Shown here: one piece after another, positions 8,561 through 17,326 of the stretch
Numbering within the stretch: position 1 is the first letter of the stretch
Layout: every line of letters starts with the position of its first letter
NCBI RefSeq assembly: GCF_902506535.1
Contig: NZ_LR733827.1
Span: 1-64,000, forward strand
Direction of reading: 5' to 3'
Source of the DNA: Pseudomonas sp. 8Z
Lineage (GTDB): Bacteria > Pseudomonadota > Gammaproteobacteria > Pseudomonadales > Pseudomonadaceae
DNA length: 64,000 bases
Translations under genes and position numbers: made by a program
The notes under the pieces: generated by a model
What the model saw: only the letters and a program-made list of their open reading frames with translations
What the model was told of the DNA's origin: nothing
The model's database searches: none

Positions 8561-9457
8561 ATGCTAGGGCGTCTGATTTTTCTCTGCAGTTTGCTGGCCC
8601 TCAGTGGCCAGGCCGCTGCCCTGACCATCTACAAGTACGTCGACAAGAACGGCGTCGTCACCTATAGCGACCAGGCCGCGCCTGGCGCACAGGTGTTCGT
8701 GTTCAACGACCGTATGGTCGAGCGTCTCGATACCCAAGTGAAGCTGGAAACCCAGAAGCACGAAGCCGGTGAGACGCTGCTGGTGCGCAACGATTTGTTC
8801 GCGCCGGTGGAGGTCGAACTGAAGCTGGAACAGGTGCAGAACGCCATTGGCGCGCCGGACAAACCGATTCGCTGGGTGCTGCCGCCGCGCAGCCATATCC
8901 GCCTCGCCACGCTGACCGCCGAAGACCCATCCAAGCCCCTGCGCTACAAGCCCAGGCTGCGCTACGCGCTAGGTGACCCGCGCCTGCAGCCGAGCATTCA
9001 TCGTTATCCGTTGCCCTGGCGCGGCGGCCCCTTCCGCCAGACGCAAGGCGCTAATGGCACCTACAGCCACTTCACCGCCAAGGGCCGCTATGCCGTGGAT
9101 GTCGCCATGCCCGAGGGCACGCCTATCGTTGCTGCGCGCGCCGGCGTGGTGGTCAAAACCGAAAGTCAGCAGAGCGGGCGTGGCAACAATCCAGCCGGTA
9201 ACTTCGTTCGTATCCTGCATGATGACGGCACCATGGGCGTCTACCTGCACCTGATGCGCGGCTCGGTCAGCGTCAAGGAGGGCCAACGCGTGGAGACCGG
9301 TACCTTGCTTGCACGCTCCGGCAATACCGGCAACAGCACCGGCCCACACCTGCACTTCGTGGTACAGCGCAACGTCGGCCTGGCCGTCGAGTCTATCCCC
9401 TTCACCTTCCGCCAGCCGGTGGACAGCCTGCCCAACTTCGCCGTCGGCGGCGAATAA
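8561..9457 (+). CDS. secreted M23-family metallopeptidase with DUF4124 region
   Basis: Predicted periplasmic or envelope peptidoglycan endopeptidase, 298 residues. The signal peptide is MLGRLIFLCSLLALSGQAAA. A DUF4124-like stretch follows (IYKYVDKNGVVTYSDQAAPG), then a beta-rich middle. The C-terminal M23 domain (about 165-285) has RYAVDVAMPEGTP and the Zn-binding HLHF in GNSTGPHLHFVVQ. The first His of the classical HxxxD motif is not in its usual place: the nearest is in YSHF, eight residues before the Asp. This spacing occurs in related proteins, so activity is plausible. ATG 8561 was chosen because it gives a clean signal peptide; an upstream TTG at 8519 gives none. Confidence 0.8.
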   Translation: MLGRLIFLCSLLALSGQAAALTIYKYVDKNGVVTYSDQAAPGAQVFVFNDRMVERLDTQVKLETQKHEAGETLLVRNDLFAPVEVELKLEQVQNAIGAPDKPIRWVLPPRSHIRLATLTAEDPSKPLRYKPRLRYALGDPRLQPSIHRYPLPWRGGPFRQTQGANGTYSHFTAKGRYAVDVAMPEGTPIVAARAGVVVKTESQQSGRGNNPAGNFVRILHDDGTMGVYLHLMRGSVSVKEGQRVETGTLLARSGNTGNSTGPHLHFVVQRNVGLAVESIPFTFRQPVDSLPNFAVGGE

Positions 9458-9700
9458 CCCACAGCAGTCGGCTTGGCGTGTGCGGCAGATGCATGCAACG
9501 CCATCCGTCAGTGCTGTCGTCCTTGCTCCTGGCTTGCTTAAGCCGTAGCCCTGTCGCGTCGCCTGTGTAAAGAACATGTCCGCCATCTGTGTGATGCGGG
9601 CGGAAGTCGCCCTTCCGCCTGTCGCTCGGGGTCTCGTGAGCGGAAAGGATCTTTCACCTGCCTTTTAGCTAAAGTCTTTAATTATCAATGGCTTAGTTGA

Positions 9701-9717
9701 TTGGCACCGCTATTGCT
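9701..9717 (+). promoter_or_regulatory. sigma-54 promoter of the fliD-motB operon
   Basis: TTGGCACCGCTATTGCT matches the RpoN consensus TGGCAC-N5-TTGCW, with GG and GC exactly 10 bases apart. It lies 27 bases upstream of the fliD ATG. Early and middle lateral flagellar genes in Vibrio and Aeromonas are RpoN-dependent through LafK; by inference an activator of that kind acts here. The rest of the 286-base gap holds only a GC hairpin (about 9597-9622). Confidence 0.8.
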
Positions 9718-9743
9718 AAATACAGGAAAACGGGTGTCCGACT

Positions 9744-11039
9744 ATGGCTATCGATACAGACTACGTGCAGAACATGGCGACCCAGTTGGCTCAGTATGAA
9801 GTACAGGGCCAACTGGCCAGGGCCAATCGCAATCAGGCCTCGTACCAGGCTCAGCTCAATGCATTGAACTCGCTTGATTCCGCGCTCAAGGCATTCAAGT
9901 CCAGCGCCAGTGGTCTGAAGAGCGCTGGCAGCACCATGCTGGTCAATAGCGCCAAATTCAGCGAGGAGGGCTATGCCAGCGCCACGGTCAGCAGCAAGGC
10001 GGTCAGTGGTAGTTATGACTTTTTCGTCGAGCAACTCGCCAGCAAGAGCCAGTTTGCGCTCGAAGGCCTGCAGGACTCTGATCTGGGTAGCGGCAGCCTG
10101 ACTCTGGGGCAGGGCGGCGAGTCCTTCACCATCGACCTCGGCGCTACCGCTACCCTCAGCGACCTGGCTGCCGCCATCAATGACGCGGCGGACAATACCG
10201 GGCTCAAGGCGACGCTGGTGCGCAGCAGCGGCCAGGTCAACCTGGTGCTGACCAGCGAAAAGACCGGCGCCGATCAGGCCATCAGCCTGTCCGCCAGCGG
10301 TAACACCGCGATGCAGAATGCCGTGAGCAATCCGCGTGAGCTGTCCGTGGCCAAGGACGCCATCGTGCGCCTGGGTGGCGAGGGCGGTATCGAGCTGCGC
10401 AGCACCAGCAATACCTTCGACAACGTCATCGACGGTGTCAGCCTGACTTTCACCAAGGCTCAGCAGAGTGGTGACACGCCTCTGAATGTCGAGGTCGCCC
10501 AGGACCAGAAAGCCACCAAGGAGAAGGCGCAGACCTTCGTGACGGCGTTCAACACCCTGATGAGCAGCTTCGACACGCTCACCGTCAGTGGCAGCGAGAG
10601 CAGTGCTCGTGGCGCCCTGGCTGGTGATGCCAGCGTGCGCTCCATCGAGGGCATGCTCAACCAATTGATCCGTACTCCGTTTGGCGGGGCCAGCCTGACC
10701 GAGTTTGGCATTAGCGCTGACCGCAACGGCAAGCTGACCATCGATAGCGCGCGTTTCGAGAAGGCCCTGGCGGCCAATCCCGAGGGCTTCGAAAAGCTGT
10801 TCAACGACAAGGGCAACCTGCTCGACACCCTGGACAAGAACCTCGCGGCCTACACCAGCAGCGCTGGTGGACTGCTCACCGATCGCAAAGACAACCTCAA
10901 CCTCCAACTGCGCCGCGTCAACCAGCAGTTCGACACCCTGCAGACGCAGTACGACTCCTACTACAACCGTTACCTGCGCCAGTACACCGGTCTGATGCAG
11001 ACCATGGCGGCGATGGAACAGACATCCGGAATGTTCTGA
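9744..11039 (+). CDS. fliD: lateral flagellar filament cap FliD (LafB)
   Basis: Filament-capping, hook-associated protein 2, exported through the flagellar secretion system to promote flagellin assembly at the tip. The 431-residue length is in range. The FliD N-terminal domain (about 1-110) and FliD C-terminal domain (about 200-420) flank a variable middle; the end is coiled-coil rich (LNLQLRRVNQQFDTLQTQYD). It is first of eight co-directional genes in the order of lateral lafB-lafU. Its stop overlaps the fliS start (TGATG). A sigma-54 promoter lies just upstream. Confidence 0.9.
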   Translation: MAIDTDYVQNMATQLAQYEVQGQLARANRNQASYQAQLNALNSLDSALKAFKSSASGLKSAGSTMLVNSAKFSEEGYASATVSSKAVSGSYDFFVEQLASKSQFALEGLQDSDLGSGSLTLGQGGESFTIDLGATATLSDLAAAINDAADNTGLKATLVRSSGQVNLVLTSEKTGADQAISLSASGNTAMQNAVSNPRELSVAKDAIVRLGGEGGIELRSTSNTFDNVIDGVSLTFTKAQQSGDTPLNVEVAQDQKATKEKAQTFVTAFNTLMSSFDTLTVSGSESSARGALAGDASVRSIEGMLNQLIRTPFGGASLTEFGISADRNGKLTIDSARFEKALAANPEGFEKLFNDKGNLLDTLDKNLAAYTSSAGGLLTDRKDNLNLQLRRVNQQFDTLQTQYDSYYNRYLRQYTGLMQTMAAMEQTSGMF

Positions 11040-11437
11040 TGAGCGCTTACACATTCAACGAAAGCTACGACAACTACCGCACCGTCGACCTCGAAGCGCG
11101 TGCCGCCTCGGCATCGCCTTACGAGCTGGTACTGGTTCTGTTCGATGGTCTGCTCGATGAGCTGGCCCGTGCCCGTGGCCATATCGAAGCCAAGCGCTAC
11201 CAGCAGAAGGGTCAGTCGCTGGAGAAGTGCCTGAACATCCTCGGTGGTCTCAGCGGCGCCCTCGATTACGAGAATGGCGGTGAAGTGGTGCAGGGCCTGG
11301 CGCGTCTCTATGACTACTGCATCTATCGCCTCTCGGATGTCAGCGTGACCCTCTCGCTGGAAGGCCTCGACGAAGTCGTCGGTCTGGTCGGCGTGCTGCG
11401 CGAGGGCTGGGAAGGCGTGAATGCAGCGCGCAAGTGA
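11039..11437 (+). CDS. fliS: flagellin export chaperone FliS (LafC)
   Basis: Cytoplasmic chaperone that binds the flagellin C-terminus and stops early polymerisation. The 132-residue helical-bundle protein has the FliS hallmarks ASPYELVLVLFDGLLDELARA and YDYCIYRL. Translational coupling to fliD is likely because the start and stop overlap, and the last bases overlap the fliT-like gene. Its expected clients are the two flagellins encoded at 17.5-19.4 kb. Confidence 0.92.
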   Translation: MSAYTFNESYDNYRTVDLEARAASASPYELVLVLFDGLLDELARARGHIEAKRYQQKGQSLEKCLNILGGLSGALDYENGGEVVQGLARLYDYCIYRLSDVSVTLSLEGLDEVVGLVGVLREGWEGVNAARK

Positions 11438-11738
11438 ATTGCGAGTCCTGAAGCAATTGCATGAGCAACTGCAGGACGCATTGCGGCAAGGCCACTGGAC
11501 GCGGATCGGCGAGATCGATGCGTCAATCCGTGTCTGCCTTCAAGGCTTGGCTGAATTGCCCACCCTGGGCGAAGACGTACAGGCCGCCAAACTCCGGCTG
11601 CAGCGACTGCATGAACTGGCTCGTCAGGCCGGTGCCGAGGAGTGCGAGCGCATGCGCAAGATACTGCTGACGCACCGCGAGTATGCCGAAGTGCGTAGTG
11701 CCTACATGCATGTCGATCTGTTTCAAGGTGGGAGTTAA
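11421..11738 (+). CDS. FliT/LafD-like flagellar chaperone
   Basis: A 105-residue, Leu/Gln/Glu-rich, mostly helical protein (LKQLHEQLQDALRQGHWTRI) overlapping the fliS end by 17 bases. Its position between fliS and fliK matches lafD/fliT of lateral flagellar loci; FliT chaperones FliD. Sequence support is weak because such chaperones diverge quickly, so the call rests on size, helical character and position. Confidence 0.6.
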   Translation: MQRASELRVLKQLHEQLQDALRQGHWTRIGEIDASIRVCLQGLAELPTLGEDVQAAKLRLQRLHELARQAGAEECERMRKILLTHREYAEVRSAYMHVDLFQGGS

Positions 11739-11741
11739 TAG

Positions 11742-12869
11742 GTGGTGCAGATGATCCCCAGCAGTGTCCAGAACACCCTCTCCAGCGCCGATGTGGAGTC
11801 GTTGCCAGCGGGGTTCGTGCAGGCCCAGGCCGCAGACGCCGAGGGCGCACTGCCAGTGTTCGGCCTGCAATTGGCTGGTGAGGCGGTTGAGTTGGTCGAG
11901 CCGCTGCTCATGGTGCATGCGCTGGGTGCGCCGGTCGAAGATCAAGCCGCCTCGCAAGACCTGGGCGAGCCGAATGTTGAGCAATGGTTGCAGGGCATGC
12001 TGGAGCAGCAGAGCGTGCAACTGCAGGCGCGTGAAACGCCGCCAGCGCAGGCGCCTCATGACAATGCCGATGAAGCCTCGCAACCGGTTGACGGCGACGT
12101 GCTGCTCAATCCATTGCCGCAGATGGCGCAACCTAGCGTTGCGCCTGTAGCGACTGCCGAGCCTGTGCGCAATACACGTACGGCGCTGCCGCTCGCGACA
12201 GCCGCTCAAAGCACCGTCGCACCGACGTTCACGCCTGTGGTCGTACCTGAGCAGGACTCCAGCATGGCGCTGCTCAATGCAGAACCAAGCGAGGCGAGCG
12301 ATGCAGCAGTGGACATTGGCTTGCTGGAGCGTATTGCACTGCCCAGCCAGGATGGCGATAGCAGCGCACCAACCGCCAACAGCAGCGTACAAAACAGCGT
12401 GCACAATAGCTCGCAGGCTGCGCTTGGTGAGCGCACGTTGCGCTTGCAAGGCGCACCGGCGCAGTGGGGCGAACAGATGCTGCAGAGCCTGCGCGAGCAT
12501 GTCGATCTGCAGATCAACCAGCGCATTCAGAACGCCACCATTCGTCTCGATCCGCCTGAGCTGGGCAGCCTGGAAATCTATCTCAGCCACGAGTCCGGTC
12601 GCCTCAACGTGCAGCTATCGGCAGCCAACGTCGATGTCGCCCGTCTGCTGCAGCAGACCAGCGACCGCCTGCGTCAGGAACTGGTCGGACAGAACTTCGT
12701 GCAGGTCAACGTACAGGTGTCCGCCGACGCCCAGGGTGGCCGTCAGCAAGGGCAGACGCCGCGTCAGGCCTGGGCTGGCGAAGAGCAAGTGGCCGCCGCC
12801 AGCGTCTTCCCGACTGACGAGCAGCGCAATACCACGGATTCGACCCGCGATGTGCTGGTCACCGTTTAA
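11742..12869 (+). CDS. fliK: flagellar hook-length control protein FliK (LafE)
   Basis: Exported molecular ruler that sets hook length and switches export from hook to filament substrates. The 375 residues comprise an acidic, low-complexity N-terminal two-thirds (Ala/Gln/Pro/Ser-rich) and a conserved C-terminal domain (about 240-340) with ATIRLDPPELGSLEIYLSHE and the following beta-rich segment, the Flg_hook signature. The GTG at 11742 is the first in-frame start; an ATG at 11751 is possible. It lies 3 bases after the FliT-like gene. Confidence 0.85.
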   Translation: MVQMIPSSVQNTLSSADVESLPAGFVQAQAADAEGALPVFGLQLAGEAVELVEPLLMVHALGAPVEDQAASQDLGEPNVEQWLQGMLEQQSVQLQARETPPAQAPHDNADEASQPVDGDVLLNPLPQMAQPSVAPVATAEPVRNTRTALPLATAAQSTVAPTFTPVVVPEQDSSMALLNAEPSEASDAAVDIGLLERIALPSQDGDSSAPTANSSVQNSVHNSSQAALGERTLRLQGAPAQWGEQMLQSLREHVDLQINQRIQNATIRLDPPELGSLEIYLSHESGRLNVQLSAANVDVARLLQQTSDRLRQELVGQNFVQVNVQVSADAQGGRQQGQTPRQAWAGEEQVAAASVFPTDEQRNTTDSTRDVLVTV

Positions 12870-12895
12870 CCCATGCAAGTGAATCGAGAGCAGTT

Positions 12896-13360
12896 ATGAC
12901 AGCGCCGCGGATCCTCCTCCTGCTGGTTATCCTCAACACCCTGGTGGTGATCGGTAGCACGGTATTCAACTACACCCAGATCAAGGCGCTGCAGGCCGGT
13001 CAAAGTACAACCGGCGAGGCACCAGCCGAGGCGCAAGAGGAAAAGGTCGAGTACCAGTTCTTCCCCATCGAGAAAGTCATCGTCAGCCTCAAAGGCCAGA
13101 GCCGCGAGCATTACTTCGTCCTTGACCTGGTATTGCAGGCCGACATCGAAGCGGATCCGAAGAAGCTTGAGCAGATCGACCCGATGGTGCGCAACTCGGT
13201 AGTCGCTCACCTCTCGGCAATGACCTTCGAACAACTGCGCGCGCTGCCGATTCCCGAATTGCAGAGCACTCTGGAGCGGGCGCTGTTCGACGACTTCGCC
13301 AGCAAGAAACTGGCGATTCCCTTCGCCAATGTGCTGGTCAGCAAGCTGATCGTTCAGTAG
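12896..13360 (+). CDS. fliL: flagellar basal body-associated protein FliL (LafF)
   Basis: Inner-membrane protein that surrounds and supports the stator. Of 154 residues, one N-terminal membrane helix (about 4-26, LLLLVILNTLVVIG) precedes a periplasmic FliL domain (about 45-154) with YFVLDLVLQAD. It sits 26 bases after fliK, upstream of the sigma factor and stator genes, as in lateral loci. Confidence 0.85.
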   Translation: MTAPRILLLLVILNTLVVIGSTVFNYTQIKALQAGQSTTGEAPAEAQEEKVEYQFFPIEKVIVSLKGQSREHYFVLDLVLQADIEADPKKLEQIDPMVRNSVVAHLSAMTFEQLRALPIPELQSTLERALFDDFASKKLAIPFANVLVSKLIVQ

Positions 13361-13404
13361 CGCACAGCTACGCGGCCGTGCCGAAACGGGAGCAGAACTC
13401 ATCC

Positions 13405-14139
13405 ATGAACGCCACCTGCGCCATCGACTACCGTTACGCCGCCGAACAGGGCGGTGCCGCCCTCTTCGCCCCCGGTGCCGAGCAGAAGTGGTTGTTGCAG
13501 TACCTGCCGCTGGTCAAGCGCATCGTCAGCCAACTGTCGCTGCAGGCCAACCAGGTGCTCGACCGCGAGGATATGGAGCAGATTGGCCTGATGGGCTTGC
13601 TCGACAGCTTGCGCCGCTATGGCACGCCGGACGAGCAGTTCGGTCGTTTCGCCGCGTTGCGCGTACGCGGCGCCATCCTTGACGAGTTGCGTCGTCAGGA
13701 CTGGCGGCCACGCCAGGTGCGCCAGCAGACGCACAAGATGCGCGACGCCATCCGCCAACTGACGCGCCAGCTCGGGCGTATACCGCAGGATGAAGAAATC
13801 CTCGCGGCCACCGGCATCAGTGCCAAGGATTATCAGGATTTCCTGCAGGCCGACGCTTGCGAGGCCATCGAAAGCCTCGACGAGTTGCTGCAGAGCGGTC
13901 ACGAAGCCTTCATCGAAGGCGGCAGCGCCGTTGAAGAGCGTGTACTCAAGGAGCGCCTGCTGGCTCAGGCGCTGAGTCAGCTCAGTGAGCGCGAGCAACT
14001 GGTGCTGACCCTTTACTACCAACATGAGCTGAGTCTCAAGGAAATCGCCCTGGTGCTGGAACTGAGCGACGCACGCGTTTGCCAGTTGAGCAAGCAGGCG
14101 ATCGCCAAGGCCAGCCGCTATCTGAGCGAGAGAGACTAG
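13405..14139 (+). CDS. fliA: lateral flagellar sigma-28 factor FliA (LafS)
   Basis: RNA polymerase sigma factor for late flagellar genes such as flagellin. It has 244 residues: sigma region 2 (about 30-105; LPLVKRIVSQL, DMEQIGLMGLLDSL, FAALRVRGAILDELR), region 3 (about 115-165) and region 4 (about 190-240; LSEREQLVLTLYY, ELSLKEIALVLELS). ATG 13405 is preferred; GTG 13378 is in frame but has no ribosome site. Finding a sigma-28 inside this block, beside its own flagellins and stator, supports a self-contained second system. Confidence 0.88.
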   Translation: MNATCAIDYRYAAEQGGAALFAPGAEQKWLLQYLPLVKRIVSQLSLQANQVLDREDMEQIGLMGLLDSLRRYGTPDEQFGRFAALRVRGAILDELRRQDWRPRQVRQQTHKMRDAIRQLTRQLGRIPQDEEILAATGISAKDYQDFLQADACEAIESLDELLQSGHEAFIEGGSAVEERVLKERLLAQALSQLSEREQLVLTLYYQHELSLKEIALVLELSDARVCQLSKQAIAKASRYLSERD

Positions 14140-14140
14140 G

Positions 14141-15013
14141 GTGCAGAAGTTACTCGGAGCATTGATCATCGTCGCCTGCGTACTGGGCGGTTACATCATG
14201 GCGCACGGCCAGTTGGCCATGCTCTGGCAACCGGCTGAGGTGATCATCATTCTGGGGGCCGGTCTGGGCGCGCTGGTGGTGGCCAACCCCAAGGACGTAC
14301 TGGTGGAGATGCTGCACCAGATCAAGGACGTGTTCGTCTACAAGAAGCGCGGTGAAGAATTTCAGCGCCAGTTGCTGATGCTGCTCTACGAGTTGCTGGA
14401 AATGGTCGAGGTTGGCGGCCTCAAAGTGCTCGACGCACACATTGAGGAGCCCGAGCAGAGTGATTTGTTCGCCAAGTATCCGTTGATCCGTCAGGAGAAG
14501 AACCTGATGGCTTTCATCGCCGACAACTTCCGCCTGATGGCCATGGGCAAGATCAGCGCGCACGAGCTTGAAGGCTTCCTCGAACAGGAGCTTGAAGCCA
14601 TGGAGCACGTGCTGATGCAGCCGTCACGCTCGCTGCACAAGATCGGTGAAGCCATGCCGGGCTTCGGCATCCTCGCGGCGATCCTTGGCATCGTCATCAC
14701 CATGGGCAACATCGGTGGCTCGGTGGCCGAGATTGGCGCCCACGTGGCAGCGGCGCTGGTCGGCACCTTCCTCGGTATCTTCATGTGCTACTGCGTGATG
14801 GATCCGCTGTCGAGCGCCATGGGCCAGCGCATCAAGACCGAAATGTCGGCGCTCGAATGCGTGCGTACCACCTTGGTCGCCCACGTTGCCGGTAAGCCTA
14901 CGCTGCTGGCGGTGGACGCCGGGCGCAAGCTGATCGAGCAGGACGTTAAACCGGCCTTCAAGCAACTGGAGATCTGGGTCAATCGCTACGAGGATGAAAG
15001 GGACGCGGCATGA
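14141..15013 (+). CDS. motA: flagellar motor stator protein MotA (LafT)
   Basis: Inner-membrane stator subunit forming the ion channel with MotB. The 290-residue protein has four membrane helices (about 2-20, 32-50, 168-190, 200-222), with MPGFGILAAILGIVITMGNI in the third and a large cytoplasmic loop between helices 2 and 3. It starts with GTG one base after fliA and overlaps motB (ATGA). Confidence 0.93.
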   Translation: MQKLLGALIIVACVLGGYIMAHGQLAMLWQPAEVIIILGAGLGALVVANPKDVLVEMLHQIKDVFVYKKRGEEFQRQLLMLLYELLEMVEVGGLKVLDAHIEEPEQSDLFAKYPLIRQEKNLMAFIADNFRLMAMGKISAHELEGFLEQELEAMEHVLMQPSRSLHKIGEAMPGFGILAAILGIVITMGNIGGSVAEIGAHVAAALVGTFLGIFMCYCVMDPLSSAMGQRIKTEMSALECVRTTLVAHVAGKPTLLAVDAGRKLIEQDVKPAFKQLEIWVNRYEDERDAA

Positions 15014-15951
15014 AGAAGCGTGGCGGCGAAGAACACGAAATCATCATCAAACGGCGTGGCAAGAAGGGTGGTCACGACGAGCATGGTGGTGCCTGGAAGG
15101 TGGCCTTCGCCGACTTCACCATGGCCATGATGGCGCTGTTCATGGTGCTGTGGATCATCCAGCCGCAGACCCAGGAAGCCAGCCGCGCTAATGCCGACAT
15201 GATGAACAACCCACTGGTCGATGGCGGTGCCGGTGTCTTCGACGGCACCAGCACCACACCGCTGGATCTCGATGGCATGCCGGTGCAGGTCAGCCCGCGT
15301 CAAGACCGCGAGAATCAGGCGCGTACGCCAGACGAAGACCCTGGCGCGAGCATGGACGATGCGGCGCCAGGTGCACCGCGCCGACCGCACTATGACGACC
15401 CGGAGCAGATGCAGGAGCTGGTCAAGCTGATGCAGGAGCTGGCGCTGCAACTGGACGCCGAGGCCAATGTCGAGATCAAGGTGGTGCCACAGGGCCTGCG
15501 CATCCTGATCAAGGATGACCAGAAGCGTTTCATGTTCAACCGTGGCAGCTCCCAGCTCGATCCGCAGTTCGAGATTCTGCTCAAGCGCCTGGCCGGGATT
15601 CTGGCCAAGGTCGACAACCACCTGATCATCAGCGGCCATACCGACTCCACGCCTTACCGCGGCATCGTCGGCGGTTACAACAACTGGAATCTGTCCGGCG
15701 ATCGTGCCCTGCGCGCGCGCAACGTGCTGGTTGACGGCGGCTTGCCTGCCCCTTCGGTGTTGCAGGTGACCGCACAGGCCGACGGCATGCCGTTGTTGCC
15801 GAAAGACCCGGAAAATGGCGCCAATCGTCGTATCGAACTGCTGCTGCTGACGACGCGAGCCGAAGGGCTGTACCGCCAGTTATTTGGCGAGCAGCAGGCG
15901 CGGGTTGAATACCGGGATGAGGGCGCGCGTTTCAAGGCGCCACAGGGCTGA
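15010..15951 (+). CDS. motB: flagellar motor stator protein MotB (LafU)
   Basis: Stator subunit anchored to peptidoglycan. It has 313 residues. A basic cytoplasmic N-terminus is followed by one membrane helix (about 33-53) with the ion-carrying Asp at D35 in ADFTMAMMALFMVLWII. A linker/plug leads to an OmpA-like domain (about 165-285) with ISGHTDSTPYRG and NRRIELLLL. It is last in the fliD operon. Its stop lies 6 bases from that of the convergent gene at 15958. Confidence 0.93.
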   Translation: MKKRGGEEHEIIIKRRGKKGGHDEHGGAWKVAFADFTMAMMALFMVLWIIQPQTQEASRANADMMNNPLVDGGAGVFDGTSTTPLDLDGMPVQVSPRQDRENQARTPDEDPGASMDDAAPGAPRRPHYDDPEQMQELVKLMQELALQLDAEANVEIKVVPQGLRILIKDDQKRFMFNRGSSQLDPQFEILLKRLAGILAKVDNHLIISGHTDSTPYRGIVGGYNNWNLSGDRALRARNVLVDGGLPAPSVLQVTAQADGMPLLPKDPENGANRRIELLLLTTRAEGLYRQLFGEQQARVEYRDEGARFKAPQG

Positions 15952-15957
15952 GCGGTG

Positions 15958-16434
15958 TCAGAGGTGCTTCAGACCTCTGGCCGGACAGTAAAGCTGGCGC
16001 GTTTCCAAGGCGTAGAGGCAGTCTTCGAGGCGCGTCAGCCGTATGCTGGCGCCCTTGTGTCGACCATAAAGCAGGTTGAACACCAGTTCGTCGTCGCTAT
16101 CACTGCTCAGCCCGGTGAGCTGGCCGTCTTCAACGTACAGGCGGTAGCTGCCGAGGAAGCCATACTCAACCTTGCCGGAGGTTTCCAGAATGCTGTCGCC
16201 CTGGCGGGTCATGGCGTAGAAGCGGCCTTCGTCGACCCGCAGGCTGTGGCTGATGTCCAGCACCTGGCCGTTGCTTAGCTGCACTTGGCCCTGAGACTGG
16301 TAGCGGCCGTCGATTTCCGCACTGGAGTGGAAGTTCAGCCACAGCACGAGCATGACCGTGAGCAGCGCGCAGATGGCTAGCGCTACGCCGTGGCGATTGG
16401 CGTCGAAACCTGAGCGCGCGGTCACTTTAGGCAC
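15958..16434 (-). CDS. small bitopic membrane protein, possible ToxS-like partner
   Basis: 158 residues: a short cytoplasmic start, one membrane helix (about 14-34, GVALAICALLTVMLVLWLNF), then a periplasmic domain with beta-pattern sequence (IDGRYQSQGQVQLSNGQ) and two Cys near the C-terminus. I recognise no family. Its start overlaps the end of the ToxR-like regulator gene by 13 bases, so they are co-translated. A bitopic protein with a periplasmic domain behind a ToxR-like gene resembles ToxS/TcpH, which stabilise their partners; this role is inference. Confidence 0.6.
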   Translation of the reverse strand: MPKVTARSGFDANRHGVALAICALLTVMLVLWLNFHSSAEIDGRYQSQGQVQLSNGQVLDISHSLRVDEGRFYAMTRQGDSILETSGKVEYGFLGSYRLYVEDGQLTGLSSDSDDELVFNLLYGRHKGASIRLTRLEDCLYALETRQLYCPARGLKHL

Positions 16435-17246
16435 CCGATTAGCTGAGCCTGAGCGAGTTGATGGAGCTGGCTATCGTGAAACATCAGTGAGTGAGCCTCG
16501 CCGTCGGGATTCAGGCAGAGCAGTTCGTAGAAGCTGCCGTGCAAATCCAGAATCAGAGTGCTGGGACGCTCGGCCAGGCTGGCGAGTTGGCTGGTCAGTG
16601 CGTGTGTTTGCAGGATCAGTTGCTGCAGTTGCTGCTCGCTCTGTGCGGTATAGCGCATCTGCAGCGGGCCAAGCGTTATTTCGCTGCTGAACACTGGCTC
16701 AGGTTGGCTGGTGTTGTAGAGGTAGGCGAATAGGCTGATCAGCAGCATGCCGAAGAGGGCTAGCAGCACGATCCAGGGCGTATTTGGGCGGTCATGCTGT
16801 GCCGTGTGGGGCGTGGCGGATGTCGCCTCGCTCACCTCGCCGATGTCATCGATGCTCGGTGGGTAGACCAGGTAGCTGGGGTTGAGCATGTAGCCGCGAC
16901 GCGGCAGGGTCTGGATGATCTCGCGGCTTTTCTCGTCGCCGAGCACCTGGCGCAAGGTGTAGATCTGCTGATTGAGGCTGCCCTGGCCGACGACGCGATC
17001 CGCCCAGGCGTGGTTCATCAGTTCCTCGCGGGCCACGACTTCCCCAGGTTCCTGCAGCAGGCGTTCGAGCAGGCGACTGCCGGAGTAGCCGAGGTCGACT
17101 TTCTCCTCGATGCCTCCTTTGACCAGGGTGAGCTGGTAAAGCGCAGGATAGAAGTGTGCGTAGCAATCACTGCGGCCTGTTTTGATGATCAGGCAGGTAA
17201 TGGGGCTTCCCGGCTCGGCTGTTAGCGTCTCGATGCTGGTGTTCAT
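16422..17246 (-). CDS. ToxR-like membrane-bound winged-helix regulator (LafZ-like)
   Basis: Predicted inner-membrane transcription regulator of 274 residues. The N-terminal OmpR/ToxR winged helix (about 30-125) shows LLERLLQEPGEVVAREELM, LNQQIYTLRQVLGDE and TLPRRGYML. One membrane helix (about 157-177, WIVLLALFGMLLISLFAYLY) precedes a periplasmic tail of about 95 residues. There is no receiver domain. The Flag-2/lateral loci of enterics carry a transmembrane regulator, lafZ, at this place beside the flagellin gene. ATG 17246 was chosen for its AGGA site; upstream in-frame ATGs lack one. A sigma-54 promoter lies about 80 bases upstream. Confidence 0.75.
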   Translation of the reverse strand: MNTSIETLTAEPGSPITCLIIKTGRSDCYAHFYPALYQLTLVKGGIEEKVDLGYSGSRLLERLLQEPGEVVAREELMNHAWADRVVGQGSLNQQIYTLRQVLGDEKSREIIQTLPRRGYMLNPSYLVYPPSIDDIGEVSEATSATPHTAQHDRPNTPWIVLLALFGMLLISLFAYLYNTSQPEPVFSSEITLGPLQMRYTAQSEQQLQQLILQTHALTSQLASLAERPSTLILDLHGSFYELLCLNPDGEAHSLMFHDSQLHQLAQAQLIGCLK

Positions 17247-17326
17247 GCGATCCTGCGGGTGAAGGGATGTCCGTAAGGTTTTTCGAGGCAAAAACGGTCG
17301 GCATTTTGGCGTCAAAATCATATGAC

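Noticed and set aside
16422..17246. Reading the membrane winged-helix protein as an OmpR-type response regulator
   Set aside because: There is no receiver domain or phospho-acceptor Asp; a membrane helix follows the DNA-binding domain instead.
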